A stretch of DNA of 64,000 bases from Leptodactylus fallax (GCA_947044405.1 CAMRHE010000353.1:930001-994000), one strand, 5' to 3'. Shown: positions 43,338-55,972, counted from the first letter of the stretch. Program-made: numbers and translations. The notes: generated by a model from the sequence alone, not told the origin.

Positions 43338-46300
43338 GTCCTTTAATAGTCCCACAGTGGGGAAATTCAGGATCTAGTAAAAGTCGAAACTCCATCCATT
43401 TTGTCATAAATAAATCGTAATCCCCTCACATTGGTCGATAACCAAGCAAAAAGTGAACCGTTATGGGGCAAGGTCGTCACAGGGTGTTTAGATATAAAGT
43501 GCCATATCTGAAAATATTTAAGGAAATCGCCTACGTGGATTCCGTATTTTTGTCTAAGATCCACAAACGGTATAGGCTGATTAGAGTCAGAGTATAGTTG
43601 AGAAATCTGTGTGATCCCCCTCAATTCCCAACCCGAGACCCCCATGCCATCAATCATCCAGGCCATCAATGACAGAGGCATTTCTGCAATATGAAAATGT
43701 TTCACTGGGTTTGCTTTCCCATGGATTAGCTTCCATGCCATTAGCAAAGCGCACATGACTGGGGAGAAGGATCCCGGAGCTGGAATGTTCCAGAAGGGCA
43801 GCCACAGCGCATCCTCCAACTTTAGGGGAGATATAAACGCCTGCTCTATATGTAGCCATGGAACCGAGGTATCCATTGACTTCCACCTTGCACACTGAGT
43901 GACCAGTGATGCTATATAGTAATTCCTCACCACTGGTACTCCCAACCCTCCTGCCTCTCGTTGCTTAAATAAAAAGCTTTTATTGATTCTAGGTCTCCTA
44001 CCATTCCACACATATTTTGAAATCACCCTTTGTGCTGTCTCAAAAAAGGAAACCGGAATGGATATTGGGAGCGTACGGAACAAGTACAATAGTCTAGGCA
44101 ATAGCAGCATCTTAAAAGCCGCTACCCGTCCTATCCAAGAAACATCCATTTTAGACATTCGCTCGGTCTCTTCCTGCAATATTTTTAACATTGGGATATA
44201 GTTACTTTTGTAGAGGGTTCCGAATGATGTTGTCACCTGTATCCCCAAATACTGAACACTGTCCCTCCTCCAATCAAAATCATAAGTCGATTGTAGATGC
44301 TGGAGCAAGGGTGGAGGGACATTGAAAGGTAATGCCTGTGATTTGGCCATGTTTAATTTATAAAATGATAATTGCCCAAAAATACTAATAGTGTCCATAA
44401 GATGAGGAATAGATAGTTGCGGATTAGACAGAGTGAGGATATCATCATCAGCATATAATGATATAAGGTGAGATTTACCTCCTATGTCAATGCCTCCCAC
44501 TCTCGGGTCCAATCTGAGTATTTGGGCTAAAGGCTCTATAGAAAGAACAAATATCAGGGGTGATAGGGGGCACCCCTGTCTGGTCCCATTCGTAATGAGG
44601 AATGGATCCGAGACTACTCCGTTAGTGAACACCTTCGCAGAAGGTGCTGAGTATAACGCCTCAATCGCTCTCAAGATAGCTCCAGAAAACCCCATACTTC
44701 TAAGCACCGAAAAGGCATACGACCAGCAAATGCGGTCGAACGCCTTCTCTGCGTCCAATGCAAGGATCACCGCCTTTTCCTTTATAGAGTCGACATGGTG
44801 TATTATATTCAATATACGTCTGGTATTATCATATGATTGTCTCCCTTTAACAAATCCCACTTGATCATAATTTATCAAACTTGGGAGACAGAGTGCCAGT
44901 CGGTTCGCTATTAATTTAGCGGAAATTTTTAAATCTGTGTTTAATAGCGATATTGGTCTAAAGTTCTGGGGGGTGGTGGCGGGTTTGCCAGGCTTTGGCA
45001 ACGTAACTATCAGGGCTTCTTGATTTTCTTTTGGGTTGACCCCAGAATCAACCACGGCCGTCAGAAATGACAGCAGTGGGCTCATCAGGGCTGAGAAAAA
45101 GCATTTATAGTATTCATTAGTAAGGCCGCCAGGGCCCGGAGACTTATGTGATGGCAGTGATTTAATGATGGATAGTAATTCTGCTGAGGTGATAGGCGCG
45201 TTCACGGAGTCCAGCTGTGACTCCGTGAGTGCGGGTAGTTGAGCCGCCTTGAGGAATCGTTCAATATCTTGGGTTGTCGGGGGGACTGTCGAGGAGTAGT
45301 CTGCTAGGTTGTAAAGGCCTTCATAAAAATGTTTAAAGGCGTTAGCAATGCCAGTAGGGTCATAGATTTTGTATGTACCATCCTTGCTATACATAAATAG
45401 AATCCTGGATTTTGCCTGCTTTTGTTTCAGCTTGGATGCTAGAAGTTTGCCCGCTTTGTTAGATTGAGAGTAATATGCAGCTCTAATCCTCTTCAGGTTT
45501 TTCTCATATTTATGTAATAGGCAAGCAGTTAACTGCTGGCGTAAAGCTATTAATTCCGTTGCACGTGAGTGAGACGGAGATTGTTTATTGCTGGTGTCTA
45601 TAATTCTTATCTGACGGAGCAGACGATCTATTTCTGCCATCCTATTTTTCTTTTCAATATGCCCTAGGCGAATAAACGTTCCCCTAATAAAGGCCTTGTG
45701 GGAATTCCACAATATTTCAGGGCCAGGAGCAGAGGGGGTATTAATCTGAAAGAATTCCTTCAAGTCATTCTCTAACGTTGCTTTTAACTTTGGCTGTGAC
45801 ATTAAAAAGTCACTACACCTCCACAGATATGTTCTAGCAGATTCGTATTTTTCAGCTATGGACAGGGTAGGGTTATCGCTGCATGGTCTGACCAAGTTAT
45901 TTGAGATATCTCGGACTGCTTAGCAAGGGGAATGCTAGATTGCTCGACCAGGAACAAGTCTATTCGTGAATAGCTATTATGTACCATGGAATGATACGTA
46001 TAATCTCTTTCAGAATTATGCAAGATACGCCAGATGTCAAATAGTTCATAGCGCCATATAGCCTGTGATAAGGAGGGGTGACGTGTTAGTATAGCAGACG
46101 TGGTATCTACTTGCGGGTCCGGGGCCATATTGAAATCTCCCATTAATATTAAACATCCCTTCTTCCTCTTTCCTACGCCCTCACTAGTCTCCCTAGAAAC
46201 GCCACCTGCTTCCTATTTGGGGCATAAACTGATACCAGCGTATAGGTGACATTGTTAATAATGCATACTACTATAACAAATCGCCCTCCCGGGTCAGCGT

Positions 46301-46553
46301 ATTGAGATAACAATTGAAACGCAACCGAGTCCTTAATACCAATCAATGTGCCCCTACTTTTTGAGGAGTAGTGAGCATGAAACACATGTGGGTATGCTGG
46401 GTGATTAATGCGAAAAGCGTCTGCCCTTAAAAGATGTGTCTCCTGTAGTGCAAGAATGTCACAGTTCTGCCCTCGGGCCTCACGCCATAAATTGGCTCTT
46501 TTCTGAGGGGAGTTCAAACCTCTGACATTCATGGACATAATCTTAAGTACCAT
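42730..46553 (-). pseudogene. L1-B ORF2 (endonuclease/RT), broken
   Basis: Start ATG at 46553 with MVLKIMSMNVRGLNSPQKR, QETHLL and VYAPNRKQ. A frameshift near 46160 leads to MGDFNMAPDP and TWSDHAAI. Another near 45870 leads to a long open part (43367-45895, 842 codons) holding the RT: LPKPGKPATTPQNFRPISLLN, ALDAEKAFDRI, GTRQGCPLSPLIF and YADD at 44444-44455. The L2 tail insert (43304-43368) stops it. The remainder has the knuckle CWRGCGDRGTLLHILGTCP near 43100 and ends AMGNYSFHRFEI...HSRFVT at 42730 after one more shift. Closest in sequence to L1-C. Confidence 0.85.
43304..43368 (-). mobile_element. L2 3' tail, ~65 bp insertion with (AAT)n
   Basis: 'tagtcctttaatagtcccac' and 'agtggggaaattcag' match the extreme 3' end of L2-A (14293-14327), preceded by about ten AAT units. 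It is the most 5'-truncated L2 in the window. Confidence 0.85.
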
Positions 46554-46818
46554 GATACACAGTTAGAAATGCTTTGAGATTCTTACCACAACCACTTATA
46601 CCAGTAGGTGTCACTGTTGGCTTGAGGAGAAACTGTTTCCACCCTTCATATTCACTACGTCCAATGTGCCAGAACCAGTAATAAAAAAAGAAACAAACCA
46701 TGCAAAATACAAAACCAATGGGTAAACCTTCGTGGCAAACCCAAACAAAGAGAAAAAAAAAAAGAGAGTATGGTACAGCGGACCAGCGGCTGTCGTAATC
46801 CTGGGGGGATAAGTTCAA

Positions 46819-47460
46819 CTACAGTGGACATACGAAATCCAATTGCAATTGCAATTGCAATTGCAGTGTCGTGGCTGATAAATCCGAGTAAATAGATACT
46901 TTGTGATATGGTTCAGGTAGGTGCCCCAGCTTTCGGGAAGTCATCAAAACCAGATCTTTAGTGCGATAAAAATGGATTTTAGCAAGAACATCCCTGGGTA
47001 TTGCTTCATCTAGATGAGATGGCTTGGGGACTCTATGAGCTCTATCAATAATTAAATCCATCTCTGTAAGATTCGGTAGGAGCGAGCGGATCAGATCTTG
47101 GAGGAACGTCGTCAAATTATTCGCGGAGACCGACTCCGGAATCCCTCTAAATTTCAGATTATTTCTCCGTGAGCGATCCTCTAAGTCTGCTACTTTAGCT
47201 TTCAAAAACGACACATCCGACTCCATCTCATAGTGATCATCTATTAATGCATTGTGTGATGTCGCAAATTCCGCCATTTTGGATTCAACATGAACTGTAC
47301 GGTTTTTCAGTTCCTGGATATCTCTAACGGCTTTACCATGAGAGACATGTCTGTTCTTAATGATTTGCAGAAAGCCATGAGCATATATTTCATAGAGGCT
47401 TCAGTGAGTGGGTTCTCTGTCTCTGGGATTTCTGCAAAAAAATCAGTGGGTGGGGGGGTA
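46819..47460 (-). pseudogene. L1-B ORF1, broken
   Basis: Minus strand. The readable core is MAEFATSHN, coiled coil (EMESDVSFLKAKVADLEDR), RRM start SRRNNLKFRGIPE, DRAHRVPKP, and part of the C-terminal domain (47277 to 46819). Upstream residues continue in another frame (EIPETENPLTEAS, near 47430), with a shift near 47345. The C-terminus is replaced by a (caattg) hexamer repeat reading LQLQLQLQ, then a stop, so it is about 60 residues short of L1-C ORF1. Confidence 0.75.
46839..46864. repeat. (CAATTG)n-type microsatellite in L1-B ORF1
   Basis: Four tandem 'attgca' hexamers lie where the L1-C ORF1 reads LRLRRDLLP. It looks like a slippage expansion within the coding sequence. Confidence 0.75.
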
Positions 47461-48022
47461 GACTGCACATTGTTGCTCACCTCGCCATCCTGGGAATCGC
47501 TATCCTGGAGTCTTGGTCTCTGCTTAGCCAGGCTGGCGGTAGGCGACTGGTGTGTCCCCAGGCCGGATAGGCCCGCAGATCCCGAAGCGCCGACTTGCGG
47601 AGGCCCGCTTCCATTGTAGGCCCCGGCCTGCCGGGGAGAAGGCCCAGGTAGCTCCGCGGCCGCACCGTCCAGCAGCTGCGGTAAGGATGGGGCTGAGAGC
47701 GCTCTCTTGTGAGCGGAGAGCGCGCTTGTTTCCTCCGGAGGGTCGCGCAGTGGAGTCGAGGCCCTAGATTCTGTTTCCAGGCGTGGGCCATCTCCATGCT
47801 GGTCCCCCCCCCCTCATGGGGGGAAATAGAAATCCGAGATTTTATGCGGTCTCATCGCCGACTTCTTTCTTCTTGGCATCCCCGAAGGTAAGGCACCTTT
47901 TGCTGTCAATTTCTGTGCCCAAAGGCCACGGGCTCGTCGCCTATAATGTCGCTGTGTAAGACTCAGACCAGGAGCTCTGAGACTATGCGGCCATTGCAGT
48001 CCACAGCTAGGCCCGCCCCCAT

Positions 48023-49322
48023 GTGACCCCATTTTGGAAACTACACCCCTGAAGGAATTTATCCAGGGGTACAGTGAGCATTTTTAACCCCCAAGTGTTG
48101 CTATAATTTATTATCCATAAATGAATATGCAGCTGATTGTGAAAGGTGAAAATGACAATTTTTCCAGGAATACATCATTTCAGTGCATAATATGTTGTGC
48201 CCGGCTTGTATCAGAGGCAAACGATCCAAAAGCTGTTGTGCCCGGGATCCCCGCTTAACAGTTTTTGGAGTGTTTGTCTCTGCAGACATAAGCTGGGCAC
48301 AACATATCGGGCACTGACATGGAGTATCTCTGGAAAAATGTTATTTTTAACTTTTCATTATCATCTGCGCATTCATTTCTGGAAATTAAAAGAATGCAAC
48401 ACTTAAGGGTTAATAATGCTCGCTACACCACTTGATAAATCCCTTGAAGGGTGTAGTTTCCAAAATGGGGTCACAAGTCTGTGGATTCCACTTTACTGGC
48501 AATTCTTGGGCTCTGCAAAAGTGACATGGTGTCCATAAACCAAACTGTGCTCTAAAAACCAAAATAGCGCTCCTTCCCTTCTGTGCCCGGCTGTTCCCAA
48601 ACATCAGTTTATACCTACATATGGCATTAAGTACGTTATCCTGGGTACACCACTGTCATACATGTGGGCATAAACTGCCATTTGGGCACACAGCAGGGTG
48701 CAGATGTGAAGGAGCGCTATGTACTTTTGGAGCGCAGATTTAGATTGTTGGTTTTTGGACGCCATGTCACATTTGCAGAGACCCTAAAATCGCCCCTACA
48801 AAATGGGGGTCACTTCTTGGGGAATTCCAGTTTACTGGCACCTCCAGGGCTCCGCAAAAATAACATGGCGACCAGAAAGTCCCTCTAAATCTATACTCCA
48901 AAAGCTAAAAAAAACACAGTGCTCCTTCCTTTCTGAGCCCTACTGTGTACCCAAGCAGCAGTTTACACCCACATATATAATTTTTTTTGTCCCTGGGATA
49001 GCCCACTTAATAGTTTTAGGAGTTCATGTCTCTGATGCCACAAAGTGGCTGCTTTTCAAATGTCCAGTGTCGCTACTTCCCTTCTGTTTACTGCCGAATG
49101 CCCAAACATCAGTTTACACCCACATGTGGGGTATTTCTGTGCTCAGGAGAAATTGTATAATAAACTGGGAGATGCATTTTCTCCTTTAACCCTTTGTGAA
49201 TGTGTTAAATTTAGGGCTAAATGAAGGGATTAGTGGAAAAAAATAAAATGTTTAAATTTCACCTCGATATGGTTTTAATTTTTGTGAAATGTTTAAGGGG
49301 TAAAAAAATTCCCAAAATGTTT
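48023..49322 (-). repeat. A-repeat, middle part
   Basis: Continues from 42327 across L1-B. Degenerate units with 'ccattttggaaactacaccc' (48030), its mirror 'gggtgtagtttccaaaatgg' (48449-48468), 'tggacgccatgtcacatttg' (48757) and 'tttagggctaaatgaa' (49209). Units occur in both orientations, which makes the locus partly palindromic. Confidence 0.65.
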
Positions 49323-49455
49323 TTTCTAATTTTTTCGGGGGGTTGTTTTTAAAAGGGGGGTTTTTTTGGGGGGTTTTTAAAAAAAACCTTTTAAAAACCC
49401 CCCTCAAAAAAGGGGGGGCCCAAAAAAAATTTTTTTAAAAATTTTTTTTAAAATG
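49323..49455. repeat. Homopolymer-stutter tract (artefact-like)
   Basis: Runs of 4-9 identical bases succeed one another ('ttttttcggggggttg', 'ggggggtttttttgggggg', 'cccaaaaaaaattttttt'). The parallel A-repeat copy (2700-2850, inverted) has ordinary sequence at this point. Probably degraded consensus next to the G-rich L1-C start. Confidence 0.7.
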
Positions 49456-50515
49456 TGGGAGGGGGGGGGGGGGTGGCTAGCCGGAGAAGCAACAGGACGT
49501 ACATTTTCCAGCTCCTATTAGTCACATTTGCGATCCACCACATATCACCCTAATCCTGCACATTCTGGATCCTTTACTCACCCAAGGGCTTTCCCCTAAG
49601 CCCTAGTAAGCTGATCTTGGGTGTTAAAGCTGCTTTTCTGGCCTTTCTGCAGTGGCTCAGAGTCGGGGCCTACCTGCGCCTTCCTCCAGACCCGCCATTT
49701 TCTCCGCACCCCGGCCGTCAGGACGAGCATCTCCTGCACCGCGGACCTCCGCATCCTCCTCTGCCTCCGCTGACGTTGCTTTCTGCGGGACCAGGGAGTG
49801 ACAGAGGCGGCAGCCCTGCGCGGTGCTGGTTGCCGCGCGGGGCGACAGAGCGGCGGCTGTTGAGGGCAGCGGTTACTGCACTAAGGCCTACAGCGGGGGA
49901 CAGCACAGCGCTCCCAACCAGAAGAGGGGGCCTATATCCCTGAGCAACGCTGCACATCCCAGATCCTGGACGCAGACCTCGGACACAAGGTACACTGCAG
50001 GCAGCGCGGGCAGGGGGAGTGCTGGGATTCCTTACATACATCAGGGAGACTCAAAACGAGGCCCGATTAGCGGCAAAGCAGTGCCTGCACTGTGACCCTA
50101 TCCTGGGTATCTCCACTCATACAAAATATAGGCCTTACCTGACCTATCGCTTTGGCCCCAGGGCAGCCAGAGCCGGGCCCTGTACAGACGTAGTCTATCC
50201 CTCCAACCTACGAATAATCAGGCCCTGAGCGGACCCTCACCTGTACTCCTGCCCTACTAGTCTTGTGCAGGCCTGCATCTCCACCTCAGCTCAGCAACCC
50301 CTAATTGGCCTCCACACATACAGCTCTAGCTGAAACTCCACTGAGCTGCAGCTCAATTTTTCCCCACAGAATTCTCGTAGGTACCTCTCCCCTTGGGTGA
50401 TGGCGACTTAGTTCTGGGGATCCAGTGCACCCTAAGCGACTCTTAGCGACAAACAGCCTGTCTGAAAATATCTGCCCTTTAAACGCTGAATTGCGGGAGA
50501 CGAATATCTGGCAAC
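49456..50515 (+). promoter_or_regulatory. L1-C 5' UTR, presumed internal promoter
   Basis: GC-rich leader between the element start and ORF1. Full-length L1s carry their promoter here; I see no TATA box. Local short frames are not conserved with L1-A or L1-B. Confidence 0.45.
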
Positions 50516-51760
50516 ATGGTGAAGGGTAGGAAATCCGTCAAGAAACCTGATAATAACCTGACTAACTACTTTGAGTGGGACCGTGGCGTGGAGGGAGAAC
50601 CGGGACCTACACTTGACGACCATACAGAGCGCACACTCTCAACGCCTACGACTGCCATAATCACAGCGACATTTGTAGAGGGGGAAGGCCTTAACCACAC
50701 CAAAGCTCTAATGGATCCTCTTCTACCTCCAACCCCTGACGATATCCGATCAGCAGCACCACAAATCCATTATGCATCCACTCAATCCAGCAAGGAGCAG
50801 ACCTCCCCCTTACGACACTCACCATCTCCGAGTACCAGTCCGCTCAAACAAAAACCTCGTCTGGAACTCCCTGGAGACCTAACCTACTCCGAAGACCAAC
50901 CCTCCTCCGAGACCTTTCCATCCACTCAAATGACTGGCCTAGACGGCTTCCCGACCACTAGTGGTCCCGCCTCTGAACATACTCTGAGAGATATGCTTCT
51001 GGCCCTCCGCAGTTCCCTTCAGGCGGATTTTTCACAATTGCTTCAGCCTCTTCAGTCCTCAGTCAATGCACTAGATGGACGAGTAACACATATTGAAACC
51101 AAAATGGGCGATTTCGCTGCATCGCACAACAAAATCATCGATGCACACAATGACCTTGAAGACGAGGTTGAGAATCTCAAAGCCAAAGTGGCTGACATGG
51201 AGGACCGGTCCCGCAGGAACAACATCAAATTCAGAGGTATTTCAGAACAAGTCCAAACAGCTGATCTGCTTCCATACCTACAGGATTATGTCCGATTTCT
51301 ACTACCTGACTCTACTAATACGGATATCATCATTGACAGAGCACATAGGCTTCCTCGCCCCAGACATCTGGGAGACGAGATCCCGAGAGACGTCTTGGCG
51401 AGATTCCACTTCTTCCATATAAAAGAAAGATTACTAGAAGCTGCTCGTAAGCAGAAATCTTGGCCTCCCAAATTCAAAGAGGTGCAGTTATACACGGACC
51501 TCTCAGCTATGACCCTTCGCCTCCGCAGAGACTTACTCCCGGTCACAACAACGCTTCGCAAAAACAAGATCCAATATAGATGGGGGTTTCCTGTGAAATT
51601 GATTGTCGCTAAAGACGGGACCACCTTCACCATCCATAACTTGAATCAAGGCAAAGCGTTATTATCGACTTGGAGAATGCCAATCTCTCTTCCTCAAGAG
51701 GCGGCAGGTCCCTCTCCTCCCTCAGCTACAGGGCGTAGATCTCCCACAAACCGCAAATGA
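50516..51760 (+). CDS. L1-C ORF1p, intact 414 aa
   Basis: RNA-binding chaperone that packages L1 RNA with ORF2p. ATG at 50516 and TGA at 51758-51760. Residues 1-150 are low-complexity, Ser/Pro/Thr-rich. About 165-245 is a coiled coil (LQPLQSSVNALDGRVTHIE, then DLEDEVENLKAKVADMEDR). An RRM-like domain follows at ~247-330, starting SRRNNIKFRGI, with DRAHRLPRP. The C-terminal domain at ~335-395 (LYTDLSAMTLRLRR, IQYRWGFPVKLIV) binds nucleic acid. The tail is Pro/Ser-rich. Length and order fit L1 ORF1p, and no stop or frameshift is seen. Same protein family as the broken copies at 21138 and 46819. Confidence 0.88.
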   Translation: MVKGRKSVKKPDNNLTNYFEWDRGVEGEPGPTLDDHTERTLSTPTTAIITATFVEGEGLNHTKALMDPLLPPTPDDIRSAAPQIHYASTQSSKEQTSPLRHSPSPSTSPLKQKPRLELPGDLTYSEDQPSSETFPSTQMTGLDGFPTTSGPASEHTLRDMLLALRSSLQADFSQLLQPLQSSVNALDGRVTHIETKMGDFAASHNKIIDAHNDLEDEVENLKAKVADMEDRSRRNNIKFRGISEQVQTADLLPYLQDYVRFLLPDSTNTDIIIDRAHRLPRPRHLGDEIPRDVLARFHFFHIKERLLEAARKQKSWPPKFKEVQLYTDLSAMTLRLRRDLLPVTTTLRKNKIQYRWGFPVKLIVAKDGTTFTIHNLNQGKALLSTWRMPISLPQEAAGPSPPSATGRRSPTNRK

Positions 51761-51986
51761 TATTCTAGGATGGCTATCCCTATCCACTCAGGTGCACAAC
51801 CCCCTTTGCTCTAGTGGCTTAACCGGCAAGCCTATAACCAATACCCCCACATATACAGTAAAGCTGTATTCGTCTTTGAACTGTTTGTTCATCTGTTTTG
51901 TCTATTGATCTTCTTACTTGCAAAACTGCCTACTCGTCTTCTGCAGATTCAACATCCCCACGACGTCCATACTCTTAAGTGACACT

Positions 51987-54900
51987 ATGGTGATCAAGTT
52001 GGCCTCTCTCAACGTCCGTGGCCTAAACAGTCCACAGAAGCGAACGTATATTTGGAAGGAGGCTCTCTCACTCTCCGCGGATGTTTTCTACGCACAAGAA
52101 ACCCACCTTCTACAGAAAGACGCCTTCAGGGTAAAACACCCATCCTTCCCTATAATCTGCCACGCACACCACCGATCTAAAAAACGGGGAGTCCTTGTCG
52201 CTTTTAGAGACTCAGTGGCATTTTCCTTAACGGCACAAAAGCGGACCCCCAAGGCAGATTCCTCATAATTGTTTGCCTCCTCAATAACATCCCCTATACA
52301 ATAGTCAACATATACGCTCCACAGCGAAAGACCCTGGCATTTTTACACAAAGTCCGAAGACACATTCAAGAAATCCAACAGGGTGCGTTAATAATTTGTG
52401 GAGACTTCAATAACATAGTGGATCCCTCTCTGGATTCTACCAACGCCAACAGAGACAACACTTCCTGCCTGCTCCAATTTCCGAACACTGAAAATCTTTA
52501 TGATATCTGGCGCGCACATCATGCGGGCGAAAGGGACTATACCTATTTCTCAGCAGTACACGGTTCTTACTCTCGCATTGATATGTTCATGGTAGACCTT
52601 CATACCCTGATGAGCTCCAAAACATCCACGATTGAATCTATCACATGGTCAGACCACGCAGCCATCACTCTCACCATAGAAGAAAAGATTCCACCTTCTG
52701 CTGCTAGACTCTGGAGAAACAATACATACCTAATGAGTCACCTTACTTATCGCCCGATAATAGAAAAAGACCTCCAGGATTTTTTCCAGACCAACTCCAT
52801 ATCTACAGAGGATCCCTACACTCTCTGGAACGCTCACAAAGCGTACATTCGTGGCACACTTATAAAAATCGCACATAGAAACAAGAAAGAACGCCAGAAA
52901 GCGATTACGGTAGCAATGTCAACACTTCGCACTTTAGAAGCCGCGAACAAAACCAATCCGAACCCGAATACTTCTGAACAGCTCACCCAGGCTAGACAGC
53001 AACTGCGTCTCCTTCTTTTACAAGATTACGAAAAGGCGTTAAAACGATCTAAAGCGCGATTTTACTCCCAAAGCAACAAAGCCGGCAGACTACTGGCTAG
53101 ACAACTTCGGGCAAGGGTAGTTAAATCGCGGATTCCATACATCAAGCACCCTGTCACTAAAGTACATTTAACAGACCCAAGAGACATCGCCAACTCTTTT
53201 AAGGACTACTACGCACAGTTGTATAATCTACAGGAACACACCCCTCTTCCACCTGACCATTCCACCTTGGTATCCGGCTTCTTAAACAACTTAAAGTTAT
53301 CAGGCCTGACAGATGAACATCTCTTGGCCCTAAACACCCCTATTACTCTTCCAGAAGTCCTACAAACCATAAAGTCCTTACCTAAGGGTAAGTCACCAGG
53401 TCCAGATGGTTTCTCCAACGAATATTTAATCTATTTCCAGCAAATTCTTGCTCCATCTCTCCTGAATTTCTTCAACCATGCCATGTCGGGTGCACCGCTT
53501 CCGCGCGAATCGTTGACGGCATTAATTGTCACCCTTCCTAAACCCGGTAAATCAGCAGATGTCCCACAAAATTTCAGGCCAATCTCGCTGCTAAATTCGG
53601 ACCTCAAGCTTTATGCGAAGATCCTAGCAGCACGGCTAGCTCCCATTCTTCCAGACTTAATTGGCACAGACCAAGTGGGCTTCGTTAAAGGCCGCCAAGC
53701 CTCAGACAACACCAGACGTGTCCTACATTTGGTAGATCACCTGGAACGCAACAAGACCCCATCCCTAATGGTCGCCTTAGATGCTGAGAAGGCGTTTGAC
53801 CGGATCAACTGGGCATTCGCTTTCTCCGTCCTACAGAAACTGCGATTCTCTGGCCCTATCCTCACTGCTATCTCAAACCTATACTCATCCCCATCGGCCA
53901 GAGTGTTTACTAACAGCACACTGTCGGACAGCTTTGATATCAAGAATGGAACGAGGCAGGGGTGCCCTCTCTCTCCATTGATCTTTATTCTCACCATTGA
54001 ACCATTAGCACAAGCCCTGAGACAAAACGACAGAGTCCAGGGAGTGCACATAGAGGGTTCCTCTCATCTCATCTCCCTCTACGCTGATGATATCATATTG
54101 TCCTTAACCTACCCAGAAACATCTCTACCAGCTGCTGTCGAAACTCTCAGAGATTATGGGGCTCTCTCTTTTTATAAACTCAACGAAGCCAAAACACAAA
54201 TTCTCCCCCTGAACGTTCCCATGCCTCTTTTGGAACATCTCAAAGAGAGGTTTCCCTACGACTGGAAATCGACAGATCTGGACTACTTGGGAATAAGGAT
54301 CACTCCCTACATCGCACAGGTGGCCAAAGCAAACTATATGCCTCGGCTGACGGATCTGGAGAGAGAGTGTCGATCCTATTCAGGACTCACCCTGTCATGG
54401 CTAGGTAGGGTATCTGCCTTTCAAATGATGCTGCTCCCAAAACTGTTATACTTATTTAGAACTATACCTGTAGCACCCCCCCTTACGTTCCTCCAGAAAA
54501 TTAACGCTATGCTCAACAAACTTATCTGGAACTCCAAAAAGCCGAGACTCCCATCTTCTATCCTGCACAGAAAACGGGGAGTGGGAGGCTTGGGAATACC
54601 AAACATATATGATTACTACATGGCCTCACATCTTTCTACTCTAAAGGACTGGTGGCATAACAACGCCCATAAATCCTGGATCACCATTGAGTCTCGTATG
54701 ATACCACATCACAGTCTCAAATCTTGGCTCTTATACTCCCTCTGGACGGATGTGGTACCCTCTCTCACGTCTCCAATTCTACAACATCTCATAGACAGCT
54801 GGCGACATATCCATCACTCTACAGGCAAGACGCAGATACTACACATCAAGCAGGCCCCAATTGAATTCTTAGAACTAACAATCCTGGATCTCAACTTATC

Positions 54901-55753
54901 CATCTGGAAATCATCAGGTATCACCTCTATTTCAATGATGTGGAGTGAGGACTCATTGATACCATTCCCATCGCTACAATCCACCTTCTCCCTACCCTCC
55001 ACTTGCCTCTTTACATATCTGAGAATCAAGCACTTTCTCACCTCCAACTGCAATAAACAAGTAATATACAATAAATCTCTGTTGGACCTCCTCAAAATTC
55101 CAAATCCGGCTACAAAAATTCTCAGCTCCATCTACAATACTATAGGATCTAAAGATCATCTGGTCAAATCTACCCCACTACTTAGTTGGGAAATGCATCT
55201 TCAGCAGAAATACTCGGTTATACAATGGCAGAAAGCCATGACCTTCACGAAAAAGACCTTCCGGTGCACGACCCACTATGAAACAACTGTCAAAATTCTC
55301 CTCCACTGGTACTATACTCCAGAGCGACTTCACCGAATTTATCCGCAGACCTCAAACTCCTGCTGGAGGGGATGTGGCGAGAAAGGAACACTACTGCATT
55401 TACTGTGGACGTGCCCCCGAGTGGTGCTGTACTGGCAAGACGTCTTCCGATGGATTTCTTCACTAGTGGGATTCTTCATACCTCCCTCACCAGCTTTAGC
55501 ACTACTATTTCTGCAAATTGACTCTTTCCCAGCAACACATAGAGTGTTGATTGGCCACGCCTTGTTATCAGCGTCATTGGCTCTGCTACGCAACTGGAAG
55601 TCAGCCACTATTCCGACTAGAGGAGAGCTAGTGAACATGGTGGAGCAGACCTACCAATATGAGAAGATTCTCTCTCATGGAGTTCTTGGGGATAACCACT
55701 TCCAAAAGAACTGGTTTCCATGGACACTGAAGGCTCATACACATCTGCCGTAA
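51987..55753 (+). pseudogene. L1-C ORF2p (endonuclease/RT), one frameshift
   Basis: ATG at 51987 opens the endonuclease: LNVRGLNSPQKR, AQETHLL. Near 52240 the frame shifts by one base, and the chain continues FLIIVCLLNN, VNIYAPQRK, ICGDFNN and TWSDHAAI to the stop at 55753. From there it is open for about 1170 residues. RT blocks are VTLPKPGKSADVPQNFRPIS, ALDAEKAFDRINW, GTRQGCPLSPLIF and catalytic YADD at 54080-54091. The knuckle CWRGCGEKGTLLHLLWTCP is near 55360-55416. The single lesion lies next to runs of A and C, so a sequencing error is possible; if so, this is a coding-competent L1. Confidence 0.88.
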
Positions 55754-55972
55754 CCCGGCTGTGCCGCACTTGGAAGATCAAAACTTAATAATTATTGTCA
55801 CCTTTTGTTGCTTTATACTTGTACGCACTTGTTTCTTTAACTCTAGAGACTCTCGAACTCTTAGATAACTATATGTTTATTTGACTTCTAGCTACTTCTA
55901 GCGCTTACATGATAATACTTTTTTTGAATGTTGTTGTTTGACCTGTTAAAAAATCTCAATAAAACTGATTGA

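Larger units (their letters stand above)
42328..48022 (-). mobile_element. Full-length L1-clade LINE, minus strand (L1-B)
   Basis: Flanked by the identical 14 bp 'gtgaccccattttg' at 42314-42327 and 48023-48036. On the minus strand it opens 'gggggcgggcctagc', has a GC-rich 5' UTR (47480-48020), ORF1, a linker (46554-46818), ORF2 and a 3' UTR ending with AATAAA-like signals and 'attgaaa'. It has a tiny L2 tail insert at 43304-43368. Confidence 0.9.
49456..55972 (+). mobile_element. Full-length L1-clade LINE (L1-C), nearly intact
   Basis: Opens with a G-run and 'ggtggctagccgg', then a 1.06 kb GC-rich 5' UTR, ORF1 (50516-51760), a 226 bp linker, ORF2 (51987-55753), and a 3' UTR ending 'caataaaactgattgaaa' near 55972. 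The A-repeat resumes at 'gtaaatctgcaaaatcgctg'. The left target duplication cannot be judged because of the stutter tract. About 6.5 kb. Confidence 0.88.

Noticed and set aside
47477..48032. Short frames on both strands in the L1-B 5' region
   Set aside because: Untranslated leader; not shared with L1-C.
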